Assembly: GCA_033239525.1 (NCBI GenBank)
Contig: BSYO01000022.1
Span: 12,534,923 to 12,598,922 of the forward strand
DNA from: Nepenthes gracilis
Lineage: Eukaryota; Streptophyta; Magnoliopsida; Caryophyllales; Nepenthaceae
DNA length: 64,000 nucleotides
Direction: 5' to 3'
Below are positions 11,470 through 22,726 of this stretch, piece by piece. The notes under the pieces were generated by a model. It did not search any database. It was not told the origin of the DNA and saw nothing but the letters and a program-made list of their open reading frames with translations. Numbering within the stretch: the stretch's first letter is position 1; each line of letters starts with the position of its first letter. The position numbers and the translations under genes were made by a program.

Positions 11470-11886
11470 GTGGAGCCATCGAGATCTGTGGCGATCAAAG
11501 TGTATCTGGTGTCATCATGGAGGAGTTTGCCATCTAGCGTGGAACTGGATGGAATGGTAAAAAGCATGGTGGAGTCAGCAGGGCCAAGGACGGAGCTGTG
11601 TAGGGCCAAGGGTGGAGCCAGTAGGGCCAACGACGGAGGGCCAAGGGCGGAGATGAGTAGGACCAATGGCGAAACCAGCAGAGTCAACGGGCGGGCTAAG
11701 GTGAAACCAAAGAGCGTTGGAGGGCCGAGGCGAGTTGGCGGGAGGCAGGCGAAGTTGTGTAGGGCTAAGGTTGGAGCCAGCAGGGCTAACGACGGAGGGC
11801 CTCTAGACCCAAGTGGAACTAGCGGGGCTAGCAGCGAGCCAGTAGGGTGTGGTGGAGGCCGAGGTGGCGAAGGCAAGGCAAAATGA
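11470..11886 (+). other. Repetitive 138-codon open frame inside the element
   Basis: The only open frame in the interior. It is low-complexity, made from imperfect copies of the DNA words agggccaa and gacggagggcc, giving repeated Gly-Ala-Ser-Arg-Ala-Asn-Asp-Gly-Gly peptides. It has no zinc knuckle, no helical gag signature and no enzyme motif. An antisense frame at 11355-11957 is equally open, which points to composition rather than coding. I do not call it a gene. Confidence 0.5.
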
Positions 11887-12070
11887 TTCGACCGAGGGGA
11901 AGAAACTAAAAGGGAGTTGGAGTACTCCAAGTTTAGTAGGGCGGAAGAAGGGATCATTCTGCAGAGGCCAACGTCGGATTCCCAGTTGAGGGGAAGCTAC
12001 CGGAAGGCAGGCGATGACGGTTGTCGGGTAAAAGGCAAAGGTGTTCCCTACAAGGCCGTGAGGGAAAGTT

Positions 12071-12951
12071 TGTTCGGTCTAGTCACTCCCTTATGGGTAA
12101 CCCAACAAACCGGTTTGTCATCAGATGATTCGTGGAGAACAAATCCGGAGAACTAGACGTTCAAAGGAGAAGCAGTGGATGGATGGTGGAGATTGTGGCA
12201 CCTATTATCATAGGATGTTGGTGACGGGAGCACCTTGTTGGATGGCGAGATGGTAGGCGAGATGGGATTGAGGTGGAGAAGCGATCGTCATATATGTCTT
12301 TCCAGGATTTGCACTAGGAGCTCCCGGAGGAGAGCATGGCCTTGAGATGGGCATGCACGGAAGCGAGAGGTGAAGCCGTGATCTGCAAGTGGCCGGGCGA
12401 GATGGGATTGTGGGAGACGTCGTATATGAGCAATGAGCACCGGAGGAGATGGCCTTGAGATGGTCCAGAGGGAGCCGAGAGTGGTGACCGGGCTGGTATG
12501 GGAGACAACACCAGGGGCGCTGTGCGCCGGCCGCTGTGTGCGGGGGTAAAATGGTGGGTTGCCGTTTCACCAACACTTGTAAAATGAGAGAGTATAGAGC
12601 ACCACAGTGAAGAGAGAAAGAGTGGAAGAATGAGAGAGCAGTGAGTGAAACACAAAGGGTGTGGCTTTGTATTCTCGTGCTCTGTTCTTCGTTTTCGCCT
12701 CTAGGGCTTGTGTAGTCAGGGTGGTTCCTGTATTCTGTCTCTGGGTTTGTATAACCGTTTTACATAGTGGATTTATTGGTGGACTATGTGTCCCGTAATT
12801 TTTCCTCTTTGGTTTAGGAAGAGGTTTCCATATAAATAATGCTGTGCATCTCTTGTTCATTGTTCCTACTAAATGGTGGCTGTCGATGACGGGGAGTTTA
12901 AGTTTTCCGCTGCTGCCGGATCGGGTGGATCCTGGTCTTCTGACCCTAATA
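12071..12951 (+). repeat. 3' LTR of the non-autonomous element
   Basis: It starts TGTTCGGTCTAG after the purine tract agggaaagtt (12061-12070) and ends ccctaata, a mutated CCCAACA. It is shorter than the 5' copy mostly in the first third. The target duplication agaag follows directly. Confidence 0.9.
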
Positions 12952-12956
12952 AGAAG

Positions 12957-14230
12957 CTGGCACATAATATCTACTGGATGAGGAATTCTTCACGAGGAGC
13001 AGGTCTTGGAGGTGGCCTATTAGCCTTTCGGACTTTGAACTAGTGAGGCTTTCCAACATAAGAGGGGCAAAGAGTGATGATACAAAGGAGTTCTGAATTC
13101 GGGAGCAACTGAAAAAACCCATAGATCCTCATGACCCATGGGTGGTAAAAGGCCTATCTTAGGGGCCTTCTTTGCTTCTAGAACCTTTGATGAAAAAAAT
13201 GCAAGGCTCAAGCATCTCTTCTACTGCTCCGCCATTATTGGCGAGCTCCACTACTGGGGTAACCGAAGGAGCTAAAATTGAATCACTGGGAGAAGAACTT
13301 ACCAAAACTCGAACCCCATACTTAGCGATGAATGGAGCAACAATCGGCTCTTCGACATTCACGACTTAAGGTTTAGGGTCACTTATTTCCATAGGGATCA
13401 TTGGGGGAGTACCGGCCTCAGAGCTAAGTGCTGGCACCTCTTCAAAAATCAAGCAGCCAAGTGATGAGAGAATTGGGTTTAGCCTCTAAGATGGTTCACC
13501 AACATTTGTCCTAACCATTTCATCATAGGCTTCATTAACCACCTATCAACGGTGGTGCTAGAGGATGAGACAGATGAGCCAACAACCAAAACACCAGCCA
13601 ACCCAACCACTACCTCTTGAGAAGTCTAGATAAAAAGCACCCCTACTTTTCTTTTTGGCATGTAGGGAGGCATGTCGGTGACAACCTTTCCACCCACAAC
13701 AATGTCCCAATTAACCTCAACCAGTATTACCCATCTTCCGCAACTCGACAATATTATATTCTATCAAATAGATCAATGGCTTGGACATAAATTTGTCCAA
13801 AACCACACCAGAATAAGCATAATTGGTGGATTTTGTTTATTTGAGAGGACTTAATCAAAAGGAACCTCCATGAAAAAATATTAGTTCTTCCACCCTTTAA
13901 CAAAGTCCAGATTCTCTTCACTTATTTTAAACCCCTTCTTAGGGGTAAAAGAAATCCAATTGCCTTCCTAATTGAATAAAAAAAAATGACGTTAATGGTC
14001 CTAGCATCTAAACAAAGCTCTTCCAAGCACAAAAAGACGCACAAAAAAATTAGATACCTTTCTATGTTAGGATGGACGCAGGCGATGGGAAACTCTAAAG
14101 CCTTCATTATTTTGTAAAGCTCTCTAGGTAACAGAATCCAGAAGCCCTCTCTCAGATGAACCTTGTATATGGAAATAAAGCCATGTCTTGGAAAGCATGC
14201 TCTCTCAGAGGGTGAAGAAACTTAAATGGG
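12957..14230 (-). pseudogene. E1 antisense gene, N-terminal domain and basic patch
   Basis: On the minus strand, at about 14060-14200 in two frames, stand Ile-Ser-Ile-Tyr-Lys-Val-His-Leu, then Leu-Tyr-Lys-Ile-Met, then Glu-Arg-Tyr-Leu-Ile-Phe-Leu-Cys-Val-Phe; the E5 copy reads Ile-Thr-Ile-Tyr-Lys-Val-His-Leu, Leu-Tyr-His-Ile-Met and Ile-Arg-Tyr-Leu-Val-Leu-Phe. Near 13880 follows Gly-Trp-Lys-Asn with Phe-Phe, and near 13650 Pro-Lys-Arg-Lys-Val, a nuclear-localisation-like patch also present in the E8 copy. Several stops and frameshifts. The family resembles the plant 'putative gypsy type transposon' domain. Confidence 0.7.
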
Positions 14231-15703
14231 AATGATGATATATATATATTACACCTCTTGTATATATCCAACACCTAGTTGACTATGAGGCTAGATGGTA
14301 TGTCAGTGACACCCATAGGGGCAGTTCAAAGAACCATGGTGATCAAAAATTGGCAAGACATGAAGTTGGGCTAGAAGACAAAATGCAAAAAATTGAAAAG
14401 TAAACTGAAAAGGAAGACACGTTGAGATTAAAATGAAGAAATTTAACCAAAATGACACGCCTGTTCACTAGCACATTTAAAGAAACACCATGTTTCAAAG
14501 GACACCTATAACGATGCTGAAGCGCCACACAACGTCACCCCCACTACCCCAGGTAATTTTGACTTTGTTGATATAATTCTTGAGGTGACAAGATGATAGC
14601 CAGTGGTTTATCTGGTTAAATGAGGACTGGTCAAGTTACTTTTAACTACAAAGTTAGGTTCCAGATCAATTTGAATTAAGCATTGTCTAAAAAACCAACT
14701 TGTCTATAAATTCGGGCTGTCAAATTGTCTAAAACAATTTAGGTACAAGAAGGTGAACAGATTCTGATACTCGGACAATCACTTCTTTTCTAAGTAGCAG
14801 AGGAGATACAAATATGCAGAACTCATATGAAGAAAATGAACTTCCATTCAAATAGTTTTATTCATTAGATCATTTCGTGGCTTACAAGTTTCAAATAGCA
14901 AAAATACAATTCAAATAAAAGGGTAGATGGAAAGAATTTGATCCGAGTGAAAAAAATAAGAAACTTTCTTCTCAACGAAGTGCTCTAAATATATAGTCGA
15001 GTTGTGTCAAAAGGACCAAAAATACCTACACAGGATGTGGATGAACATCCCCCTCAAGTGGTACGTCCATTCGACTCAACTTCATCTACCTCGATCCCTC
15101 TGTAGAGTTTGAGGAGTCAAAAGGCTACAGCAGCATTACAACATGTGCATCCGGCTCCAAATGGAATGTAAAAGGGGAAAACTAAGATTGCTTCATCAAT
15201 AAAAGAGAATATCTAAGACTAACTTCAGATGCATCATTGACCTATGGCTACAAAAACACGAAGAATCTCTTCTCTTGGGTTCAACATCTATGTGCACCAT
15301 TAAACATAAAGAATACATATTTATAAAGGATGACACACAACCAAACAAAGAGAAAATAATCTGAGATACAATCTGAAAAGGAACCTTCAATTTGTAGCTG
15401 ATGCAAAACTCATTCAGTAACAAAAAATAGTGCTTATAAAGGCATCAAATCTCAGTCAAAGATAATAGATAATCAAATCCTGCAAACTAAAACCAGTCAT
15501 CAGTAGAACATCTCCAATAGAGGCACACACAGTTGATATGGCTGACACCCAGCTAGCTTTCCTCTCATAACATCCTTGGAGTTTAAATTCAAACTCCAAA
15601 TATGGGAACTAATGATGAGTACAACCTAAGCATGGCCATCCCAGCTCAACTTAAAAATGGGTCTCAAACACCAGTAATTTGAATGTGGATGTTGAGACTA
15701 TCA
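14231..15703. other. E1 region upstream of the antisense gene; left part of the 3' LTR
   Basis: This should hold the antisense promoter, the polypurine tract and the start of the 3' LTR. Because the first LTR is cut at base 1, the LTR start cannot be placed. The candidate purine run aaaaggggaaaact (15168-15181) is not decisive. Short open frames 14343-14528 and 15196-15423 (minus) show no domain. No host exon is recognisable. Confidence 0.4.
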
Positions 15704-16378
15704 ACCTTTCAAGTGGTTGGATAGTTGAGAAGATATAAGATTGAGATAAATAACAACTCAGTAGGGCAATAAATAAGACATTTGATTCTAACGAATGATT
15801 ATAATAAATTGAGAGATTAAAGTGCACATGTGGACAACTGATTAAGTAACGACCGAATAAAGATTAAGTAATAATAACTGAACGGTTACAAAATTAATCT
15901 AAACGGCAATTACACATCAAAAGTAATAGTAAACATTTAATATAATATAACGCATTCTTTACAAATAGTAATTTCAAATTGATAGATTGATTAGATACCC
16001 AATTATAAGTACAGGTCCCCCAACAAAAACAAAAGGGAAGTCAAGCTTAGGCATACAAAATGCCAGTAAAGAGCATACTCAAAAGTGAAGCCCAATCCTC
16101 CAAATCCACAAAAATATCACACTCATCACCAACATTTTCTTTGTCTTCTTGTTTATTTTCTTTTTATTTTTTAAATTTTTCTAAGAAAGATTTTTAATTT
16201 AAACGTCAAAAAATATATCGAAGTGCGAGTCCCAAGTATTTCTAATAGCTTGTTGAATTGTTGTGGTATATTGGGTTATTTTTATTTGCGAAGACTAGAC
16301 CTGTGGCTTCTCAAATCTACTAAAAAATTCGTCCGACTCTCTAATTTATATTGTAATCTGGGTTCAAGAAATACATCA
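15704..16378 (+). repeat. E1 3' LTR (matched part)
   Basis: It aligns with 1-674 and ends ...aatacatca, giving the expected CA terminus. Divergence between the copies is high by eye, with many substitutions and small indels, so the insertion is old. The true LTR probably begins further left. Confidence 0.8.
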
Positions 16379-17597
16379 CATTCCATGTATACTACCAAAG
16401 TTTAAGATAGTAATTTGGGCCATTAATACCCATCAGAGACTTCACAACAGATTAAGAATATTTTATAATGTCTTTCAGTGATATCTTAATACTATCATTA
16501 TAAAGTATTATAGTTCTTGGATGGTGGAGCAATTTGTCTAATTAATTCCATCAACGAACACTAAATCACAAAAAACATAATCTTATTTTATTGAAATTTT
16601 CATATAAATTATTCAAATGTTTTTATCATAATACTTACATTTGTAATAGCAGCATATTTCTTATTTTGGAACATTAAATCAATTTTTAGAACATTAATGA
16701 AAAATTTAACTTGTTTATACCAATATGAAAATTTAATTATATTATTCATCAAAATACACAAAGTTAGCGCATCAAGTGACATATATATATAGGATCTTTA
16801 TAAAAAGAAATCACATTAGTATTTTGAGTTGGTAGTGATAAGGAAGAATCCAACTATAGATAATGTCATTGTAATCCATCTTTAAATATAATAAAACGGG
16901 CAAATCAACTATAAAAGATGATCTCCTTTCATCTTCAAGAATAATTTATAATGTTCTAAAATTCAAATAAGATTGTTACATTTGGAAGTCTAGAATCTTA
17001 TATTAAAGTCAAGAATATTTATTAATTGCCCCATTCAATTAATCAATTACATAAAAACTAATACACTCTTAAACCTGTAATATTATCAAGCAATTGAAAA
17101 ATCGTAACACATAAGCTTCTAAAGTTATTATCTCAATGCATGGGATGTGTGCATTCAGTTTCCATTATACAATTTTATGTCTTTCAAATGCTCTAATTGG
17201 ATCACTTTAACAGCTATCAAACTATCACATAATATATATGTTTAGTTGAAAATAACTTTAAAAAGTAATAAGAAATATCTGTAAAAAATTTCAGTACATA
17301 ATATTTTATAAAAAATATAAAGTCAGTTGACCAAGCATAGAATTTTACCGATGGAAATACAACAAACATATAAGAAAATTTATTATTTATGGCATTCGAA
17401 ATGGGCTATGAGAGATGGAAAATGACTCAATATGCGTAACAGCCCAGGTGGCCCAATATAATATTTTTATAACCTTTAAATAAGATAAATGCTGGCGCAA
17501 GCGATTAGTGTTCTTTTGTATAGTACTTTTAAGGGTGTGCTTGATTTCAATAAAATATGAAGAATGGGAAACCAATAAGAAAATAAATATAAAAAAT
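16379..17597. other. AT-rich spacer between E1 and E2
   Basis: About 1.2 kb of AT-rich sequence with runs such as tatatatata near 16782. The short open frame at 17387-17575 (minus) shows no motif. I see no gene, repeat pair or transposon terminus in it. Confidence 0.6.
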
Positions 17598-18764
17598 TGT
17601 TATGGGTCTTCACAACGGATCCTCGGACGTCCCACGGTAGCCTACAGCTTCGAGGCATAGTAATCGAACGACCCAACGTCCACTGAAATTCCTAGATTAT
17701 AATTAAATAAATTGTGGAGGCTGTTACATAACCTCCATTGACTACTATCACATATTTTTTTTGATAAGTAATTAAATTATATTAATAAAAAAAGAAGAAA
17801 AAAATATAGAATTAATGTTTTATCTCTAAGTATTTTGTTAATTTGGATTTAGAATAAAGATGTTAGAGTATTCCCCATGCACCATGAAATATATCACGTA
17901 ATTCAAGTAAAAAAAAAACACAAGAAATAAATAGAGTTACATCTGCCTAAAGCCTTCAACCAAGCCTACCCCAATTCAGAGACGCAGGAAAGACAGCTAA
18001 AAACAATTCCACCCGAGCTACACCCGGTATGGCAAATCAAGCCTACCCACATAAACAACCTGTCCAGATCATCCGCAGTCCATCCTGACCTAGAGACCCA
18101 TCTAATTCGTCCATCTCGGCGTCAAGTTAGCCCATCAAATCCATCTGACATATCAATCCATCCCGGCAAATTTCATCCCCGTGGATTCCATCCCTACCCA
18201 AATAATCCATCATATTCGCCCATCCCGGTGTCAAATCAGCCCATCAAGATCCATCCCGGCAAATTTCATCCTAGTAACAATCCATCCCGGCAAAATCAAC
18301 CCAGCTTTCCAATCATTTTTATTTTGCAAGAGAAAAGATGAGGGCATCTAATGTGGGGTTTCAACCCGTGCAAAACATTTCAACCTAGCAAACCAGACCA
18401 TCCCGGCAATTCCAACCATCCTGACAAAATCATCCCGGCATATCCAATCTATCCTGGCAATATCCCCTCTCTTAGTTAGTTTACTGCTGATTAGTTGGTT
18501 ATATATTTTGTCACTGCTTTGTTTACTCGGTTGTTACTGCTTTGTGGGCAATGTGAGTCACCACGTGCAAGCCTTGTACTTAATCCCTATCTAATGAGGG
18601 AAACAGGGAGGAAAAATAATATTCTTCTCAACCTCCTCTCCTCTCCTCTCTCTCTCTCTCTCTCTCATCTTCTCTTATTTCCCTTGCCCTGTCTTCTTCT
18701 TCTCTTGCTCTCTGCTAGATCTTCCTCCCTATTCTTGCTGTGTCGCTCACCTGAACTTGCATCA
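17598..18764 (+). repeat. E2 5' LTR, split by a LINE fragment
   Basis: Parts 17598-17754 and about 18468-18764 align with 23365-23828. It includes a CT microsatellite (about 18640-18666) and ends ttgcatca. The open frame 18495-18812 is LTR sequence, since its counterpart exists in the other LTR, and is not a gene. Confidence 0.9.
17755..18468 (-). mobile_element. LINE 3' fragment inserted in the E2 5' LTR
   Basis: The 3' LTR reads continuously where the 5' LTR is interrupted. The insert starts with a T run then gataagtaatta, the reverse complement of a plant LINE 3' end, and holds no coding sequence. Its body is made of imperfect copies of ccatcccggcaaat (at least eight between 18150 and 18460). 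The insert is therefore a 5'-truncated LINE copy consisting of 3' UTR only. Confidence 0.75.
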
Positions 18765-18780
18765 TTGGTGCTCTTATTGA
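18765..18780 (+). promoter_or_regulatory. E2 primer binding site
   Basis: TTGGTGCTCTTATTGA follows the LTR directly. It resembles the TGGTGCT-type sites of some chromoviruses rather than the initiator tRNA-Met site. The gag start codon lies at 18784. Confidence 0.6.
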
Positions 18781-18783
18781 AAC

Positions 18784-19880
18784 ATGGCAGAGGAAATAAT
18801 GACGTGGTCTAAAGCGATGGAGGAATCAATTGCAGGATTAAAGGAGACAATCGTCGATCTCTAACAACAATCCGAGAGTATTGTCACCACTCTCCAGCAC
18901 CACTTAGAAGGTATTACTTCTAATGCTACTTTCGATGAACAATTACAAAAATCTCTGTCTGAAGTCCTCCATTCCCTAACTCAAATTGAAGCTCAACATC
19001 AATCTATAGTAAACCCTCCATTGCTTCCAACTCCACCATCGTTCATTGCGTCCTCAACTACACACCCTACATCTCTTTCTCAAACCCTATCTCTCTTCCC
19101 TCATACAATGACGGATTCCTAGTCCACTCTACCCTTACACTTACCCAAGCTCAAAATTCCTTTTTTCTCCAAAGATAGTGTCCTCGGATGGTTGTTTCAA
19201 ATTGATTGGTTCTTCTATTATCACCTTACCTCCTCCGACTAGAAACTAACAATAGTTGCCTTCTATATGGCTGGTTCTACACTCCAATGGCACCAATGGA
19301 TGCACGCAATCCACCAACTCATAACCTGGGAAGCTTTCAGTCGTGATCTGGAACTCAGATTCGGCCCCTCCACTTATTCCAATCTTGAAACCTTACTCTA
19401 CAAACTACTCCAAAATACCTTAGTCGCCTCATATATGATCAAATTTGAAGCTCTGTTTACCCATACCTTAGGCCTTACCACAACGAACCTCCTCAACTAC
19501 TTCATCTTTAGTCTCCGGGATGAAATTTGTAGGGAGCTATTACTGTTAAAACCTCAGATATTACCGGAGGTCATAGGGATGGCCAAGTTAGTGAAGGAAA
19601 AATTTGAAGTGGGTCACTCCACTTTTCATTGTCCCCTAACTTTCAAACAACCGCCCCAAGCTCTGGGCCAACCACAACGGCCATTGTCCCACCAGAACTT
19701 GTCACCGAGATTGCCCATCAAGCGGCTCACACTGGCAGAAATGGCCACACACTGTGAACGGGGTTTGTATTTTAATTGTGGTGAATAATTCACTCCAGGC
19801 CATTGTTGCCATCCACCTCAATTCCTTTGTATGATTATTGAGGCTGAAGACAATTCTCCCACTGACTAACTCCACTCAAA
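18784..19880 (+). pseudogene. gag: E2 gag with zinc knuckle, nonsense-mutated
   Basis: One frame reads from Met at 18784 through the capsid region to a Cys-x2-Cys-x-His-x-Cys-type knuckle at about 19755-19812. It is interrupted by stops near 18861, 19122, 19242 and 19786, each one base from Gln, Trp or Glu codons. The capsid part (19267-19620) has Trp-Glu-Ala-Phe-Ser, Leu-Arg-Phe-Gly-Pro-Ser and Leu-Arg-Asp-Glu-Ile, typical of chromovirus gag. It would build the particle and bind RNA. Confidence 0.8.
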
Positions 19881-19935
19881 GGAGATTTCAGCAGGGACTA
19901 AACTCCAGCCAATAGATTCTCGAGAAGCAGAGTCC

Positions 19936-20361
19936 ATGTTACCTATCATAGATTTGGCACCCACAATTTCCCTACACGCTCTAGAAGGTCGATTTGTTCC
20001 CTCCACATTACGGTTGCAAGGCCAGATTGCAAGCCGTCCGATCGTCGTCCTTGTTGACAGTGTCTCTACTCACAATTTGCTCCAGACCAGAGTGGCTCGT
20101 AACTTGGGACTGACAATCCAGCCGTCACAACACCTTAATATCACCGTTGGCAATGGCGATTCTCTCCACTGGGAAGGGATTTGTTCCAATACTTTGATAA
20201 CGTTGGATCAGTCTCAATTTCGTGTGGATTTATACTTGCTGCCCATTTATGGGGCAAACATAGTTTTCGGAGTGCAATGGTTGGCTATAATCGGCCCTGT
20301 CTTATTCGATTACAAAGTATTGTGGATGAGTGTTGATCATGCTGGCCAACGACTCACCTGA
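19936..20361 (+). pseudogene. pol: E2 aspartic protease, active site altered
   Basis: The 141-codon frame shows the retropepsin layout: Val-Val-Leu-Val-Asp-Ser-Val-Ser-Thr-His-Asn at about residues 36-47, then Val-Gly-Asn-Gly-Asp and Val-Phe-Gly-Val-Gln-Trp-Leu. The family has Asp-Ser/Thr-Gly at the active site; here the Gly is Val, which should abolish activity. Gag-pol normally reads through this region as one polyprotein. Confidence 0.85.
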
Positions 20362-21270
20362 CGAGGGTTGCAATCAGCTTCTATTTCTACTATGACCCTG
20401 GGGCAATTGAGGAGAAGTGACACAACTAAAGCCATTGTTTCCTATTTCAACATGACTGTTACTCCAATGTGGAAGGCAACAAAAGAACCGACAGCAGAGA
20501 CACTCTCCTTCACAGACTCCTTACCCCAGCACATCGACCTTACCATTAGAACAACCTTGAAGCAGCTTCTCTCTACATTCGCAGGAGTTTTCTCCCTACC
20601 CATGGCCTACCTCCATGCCGGGCCACCGATCATCGCATTCCGTTATAGCCTAACTTCGAACCAGTCAATGTCAAGCCCTACCAATACCCACATTTTTAGA
20701 AGGTAGAGATGGAACGGATGATTTAAGAAATGCTGGCTGAAGGCATCATTCGACCTAGTCATAGTCCCTTTTCATCCCCTTTCTCATTGGTCAAGAAGCG
20801 CGACAAAAGTTGACGATTTTGTGTCGACTACCGAATGCCATAACTGTCAAAGATAGGTTTCCCATTCCTACGGTCGATGAACTGCTGGATAAACTGGCCG
20901 GTTCTCGGGTTTTCTGCAAACTTGATTTAAGAGCTGGATACATCAGATAAGAGTCCACCTAGAGGATATGCACAAGATAGCCTTTCAAATTCATGATGGC
21001 CACTATGAATTCATGGTCATGCCTTTTGATTGTCAAATGCCCCATCTTCCTTTCAATCCAAAATGAAAGAGATCTTTCATCCAGTGCTTTGGTGATCTAT
21101 GTTGGTGTTTTTTCACGATATTCTCGTCTATAGCTCTACCTGGGAGAGTCATCTTCACCACCATGCCCAGGTTCTACACATCCTCTAAACCTACTCTTTC
21201 TTTGCCAATCTGTCTAAGTGCGAGTTCGGATGCACTTCGCTATCTTACCTTGGTCACATTATTTCGGAGT
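20362..21270 (+). pseudogene. pol: E2 reverse transcriptase remnant
   Basis: In shifting frames: a linker (20368-20706); Glu-Gly-Ile-Ile-Arg-Pro-Ser near 20740; Phe-Pro-Ile-Pro-Thr-Val-Asp-Glu-Leu-Leu near 20865; Lys-Leu-Asp-Leu-Arg-Ala-Gly-Tyr near 20925; and the catalytic box read as Phe-His-Asp-Ile-Leu-Val-Tyr-Ser near 21110. The first Asp of the Phe/Tyr-x-Asp-Asp box is replaced by His. Several frameshifts make it non-functional. Confidence 0.85.
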
Positions 21271-21960
21271 GTAGCGTGGCAGTCGATCCCTCCAAGATTG
21301 CTGCCATCCAGAATTGGCCGCTGCCTACTAGCATGACCCAACTGTGCGGGTTTCTAGGGCTCGCAGGGTATTATCACCGCTTTGTAAATCAGTATGCCCA
21401 GATCTCCGCTCCTCTGACAGTGTTGCTACGCAAGAACACTTTCATTTGGACACCCGAAGCCGAGCAAGCATTTACCTCCCTTAAGGCTGCACTCACCTCC
21501 ACCCAAGTGCTCGCCTTGCCAGATTTCTCCAAGCATTTTATTGTGAAAAATGATGCTTCAAGACAAGACATCGGGGCCGTGTTGCTTCAAGGGGGACACC
21601 CCATTGCTTATTTCAGCAAACAACTTTGCTCGAAACTGTAGGCTTCTTCTACCTATGTTAAAGAGTTATGTGCTGTCATTGAGGATGTAAAAAAATGGCA
21701 ACAATATTTATTGGGTACTAAATTCACCATCCAAACTGATCATCAACCACTCAAAACACTACTAACCCAAACCATCCATACCCCTGAACAGCAGCGCTAG
21801 ATTACCAAACTATTGGAGTTTGATTTCGACATCAAATACTATCCTGGGTGCAACGACGGCCAGCTAACGCATTATCCAGGCGAGAGTCTGGGACCTGTCT
21901 AGCACTCCAAGCTGTATCCCAGCTTGTCATGGCTCTGTTGACAGCCCTAAAAAAATTTGT
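21271..21960 (+). pseudogene. pol: E2 RNase H region
   Basis: The open stretch 21276-21641 has Phe-Leu-Gly-Leu-Ala-Gly-Tyr-Tyr-His-Arg-Phe and Asp-Ala-Ser-Arg near residue 91, the RNase H start. After a stop at 21642 homology continues with Lys-Glu-Leu-Cys-Ala-Val, Thr-Asp-His-Gln-Pro-Leu-Lys and Asp-Ile-Lys-Tyr-Tyr-Pro-Gly. The catalytic Asp and Glu positions are mostly kept. It degrades RNA in the RNA-DNA hybrid in living relatives. Confidence 0.85.
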
Positions 21961-22089
21961 TGCAAGGCACCCTGCAACTGCTTCATTCGCCAGAGCCATT
22001 CAGGAGTAGTCGGGTGACCACGTTGAATTCTCTTGGCGCAATAGCCTGTTTTTCTTCTATAACTGAATTTGGGTACCCCGTGAGTCTGC

Positions 22090-22726
22090 TCTGTCCGACT
22101 TGATCCTACAGGAGTATCACAATTCCCCACTTGGAGGGCATGCCGACATTCACCGTACCTTCTCCCGCATTGCGTCCATTTTCTCCTGGCCGGACATGCA
22201 TAAGGAAGTGCGGGACTTTGTCAACAGTTGCCCGGTCTGCCAGCAGGTTAAACCACTTAATACCGCACCACAGGGACTTCTTCAACCACTTCCCATCCTA
22301 GGTAACATTTGGGAATTTATTTCCATGGATTTTATCACTCATCTACCCCCTTCGTGTGGCAAGACGGTTATACTGGTGGTCGTTGATAAGCTCTCCAAAT
22401 ATGCCCATTTTTCAGCCATGGACACCCAGTTCACTGCCGTGCAATTAGCAAAGGTATTTGTTAAGGACGTTTGCCTGCTGCATGGGTTACTGACAGATAT
22501 CATCTCTGATTGTGATCCTCTGTTCATGAGTTTGTTTTGGAAGGAACTCTTCAAACTGCAGGGAACTCGACTGTCCACCAGCAGCACCTATCACCCCCAA
22601 TCGGACGGCCAAATTGAAGTCATTAACCGCTACCTGGAGGACTACTTGCGTTGCTTCATGGCCGGTGTTCCTTCCTCCTTGGTGCACTATTTACCTTGGG
22701 CTGAGTGGCATTACAACACAGCGTGA
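22090..22726 (+). pseudogene. pol: E2 integrase, nearly intact core
   Basis: The 208-codon frame 22100-22726 has a His/His (His-Asn...Gly-Gly-His) and Cys-Pro-Val-Cys zinc finger, then Met-Asp-Phe-Ile for the first Asp, Ser-Asp-Cys-Asp for the second, and Gly-Gln-Ile-Glu-Val-Ile-Asn for the Glu: the DDE triad is complete. It ends in a stop at 22724 before the C-terminal fold. It would insert the cDNA into the genome; here it is detached from the rest of pol by stops. Confidence 0.88.

Larger units (their letters stand above)
10345..12951 (+). mobile_element. Non-autonomous LTR retrotransposon, copia-like ends
   Basis: A complete element: LTRs of 993 and 881 bp, a 733-bp interior, a TGGTATCAGAG primer site, a purine tract and a perfect 5-bp target duplication agaag (10340-10344 and 12952-12956). 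The LTR starts TGTTGGG and ends CCCAACA. There is no gag or pol. Its purine tract and LTR start (gaaagtt then TGTT) match those of the copia element at 43411-43430, so a related copia may have supplied the enzymes. Size and lack of coding place it with TRIM/LARD-like elements. Confidence 0.9.
1..16378 (+). mobile_element. E1: old Tat-like Ty3/gypsy retrotransposon, nested
   Basis: Two related LTR segments (1-674 and about 15704-16378) flank degenerate gag, protease, RT, RNase H and integrase remnants on the plus strand, followed by an antisense gene. The order protease-RT-RNase H-integrase makes it Ty3/gypsy; the antisense gene between pol and the 3' LTR is typical of the Tat group. A LINE and a non-autonomous LTR element lie inside the antisense gene, so E1 is the oldest layer here. 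Many stops and frameshifts in every domain show it is dead. The left terminus and its target duplication are outside the window. Confidence 0.8.

Noticed and set aside
15196..15423. Possible host exon or small membrane protein (75 codons, minus)
   Set aside because: No known domain, no splice context, and it lies within E1 between the antisense gene and the 3' LTR.
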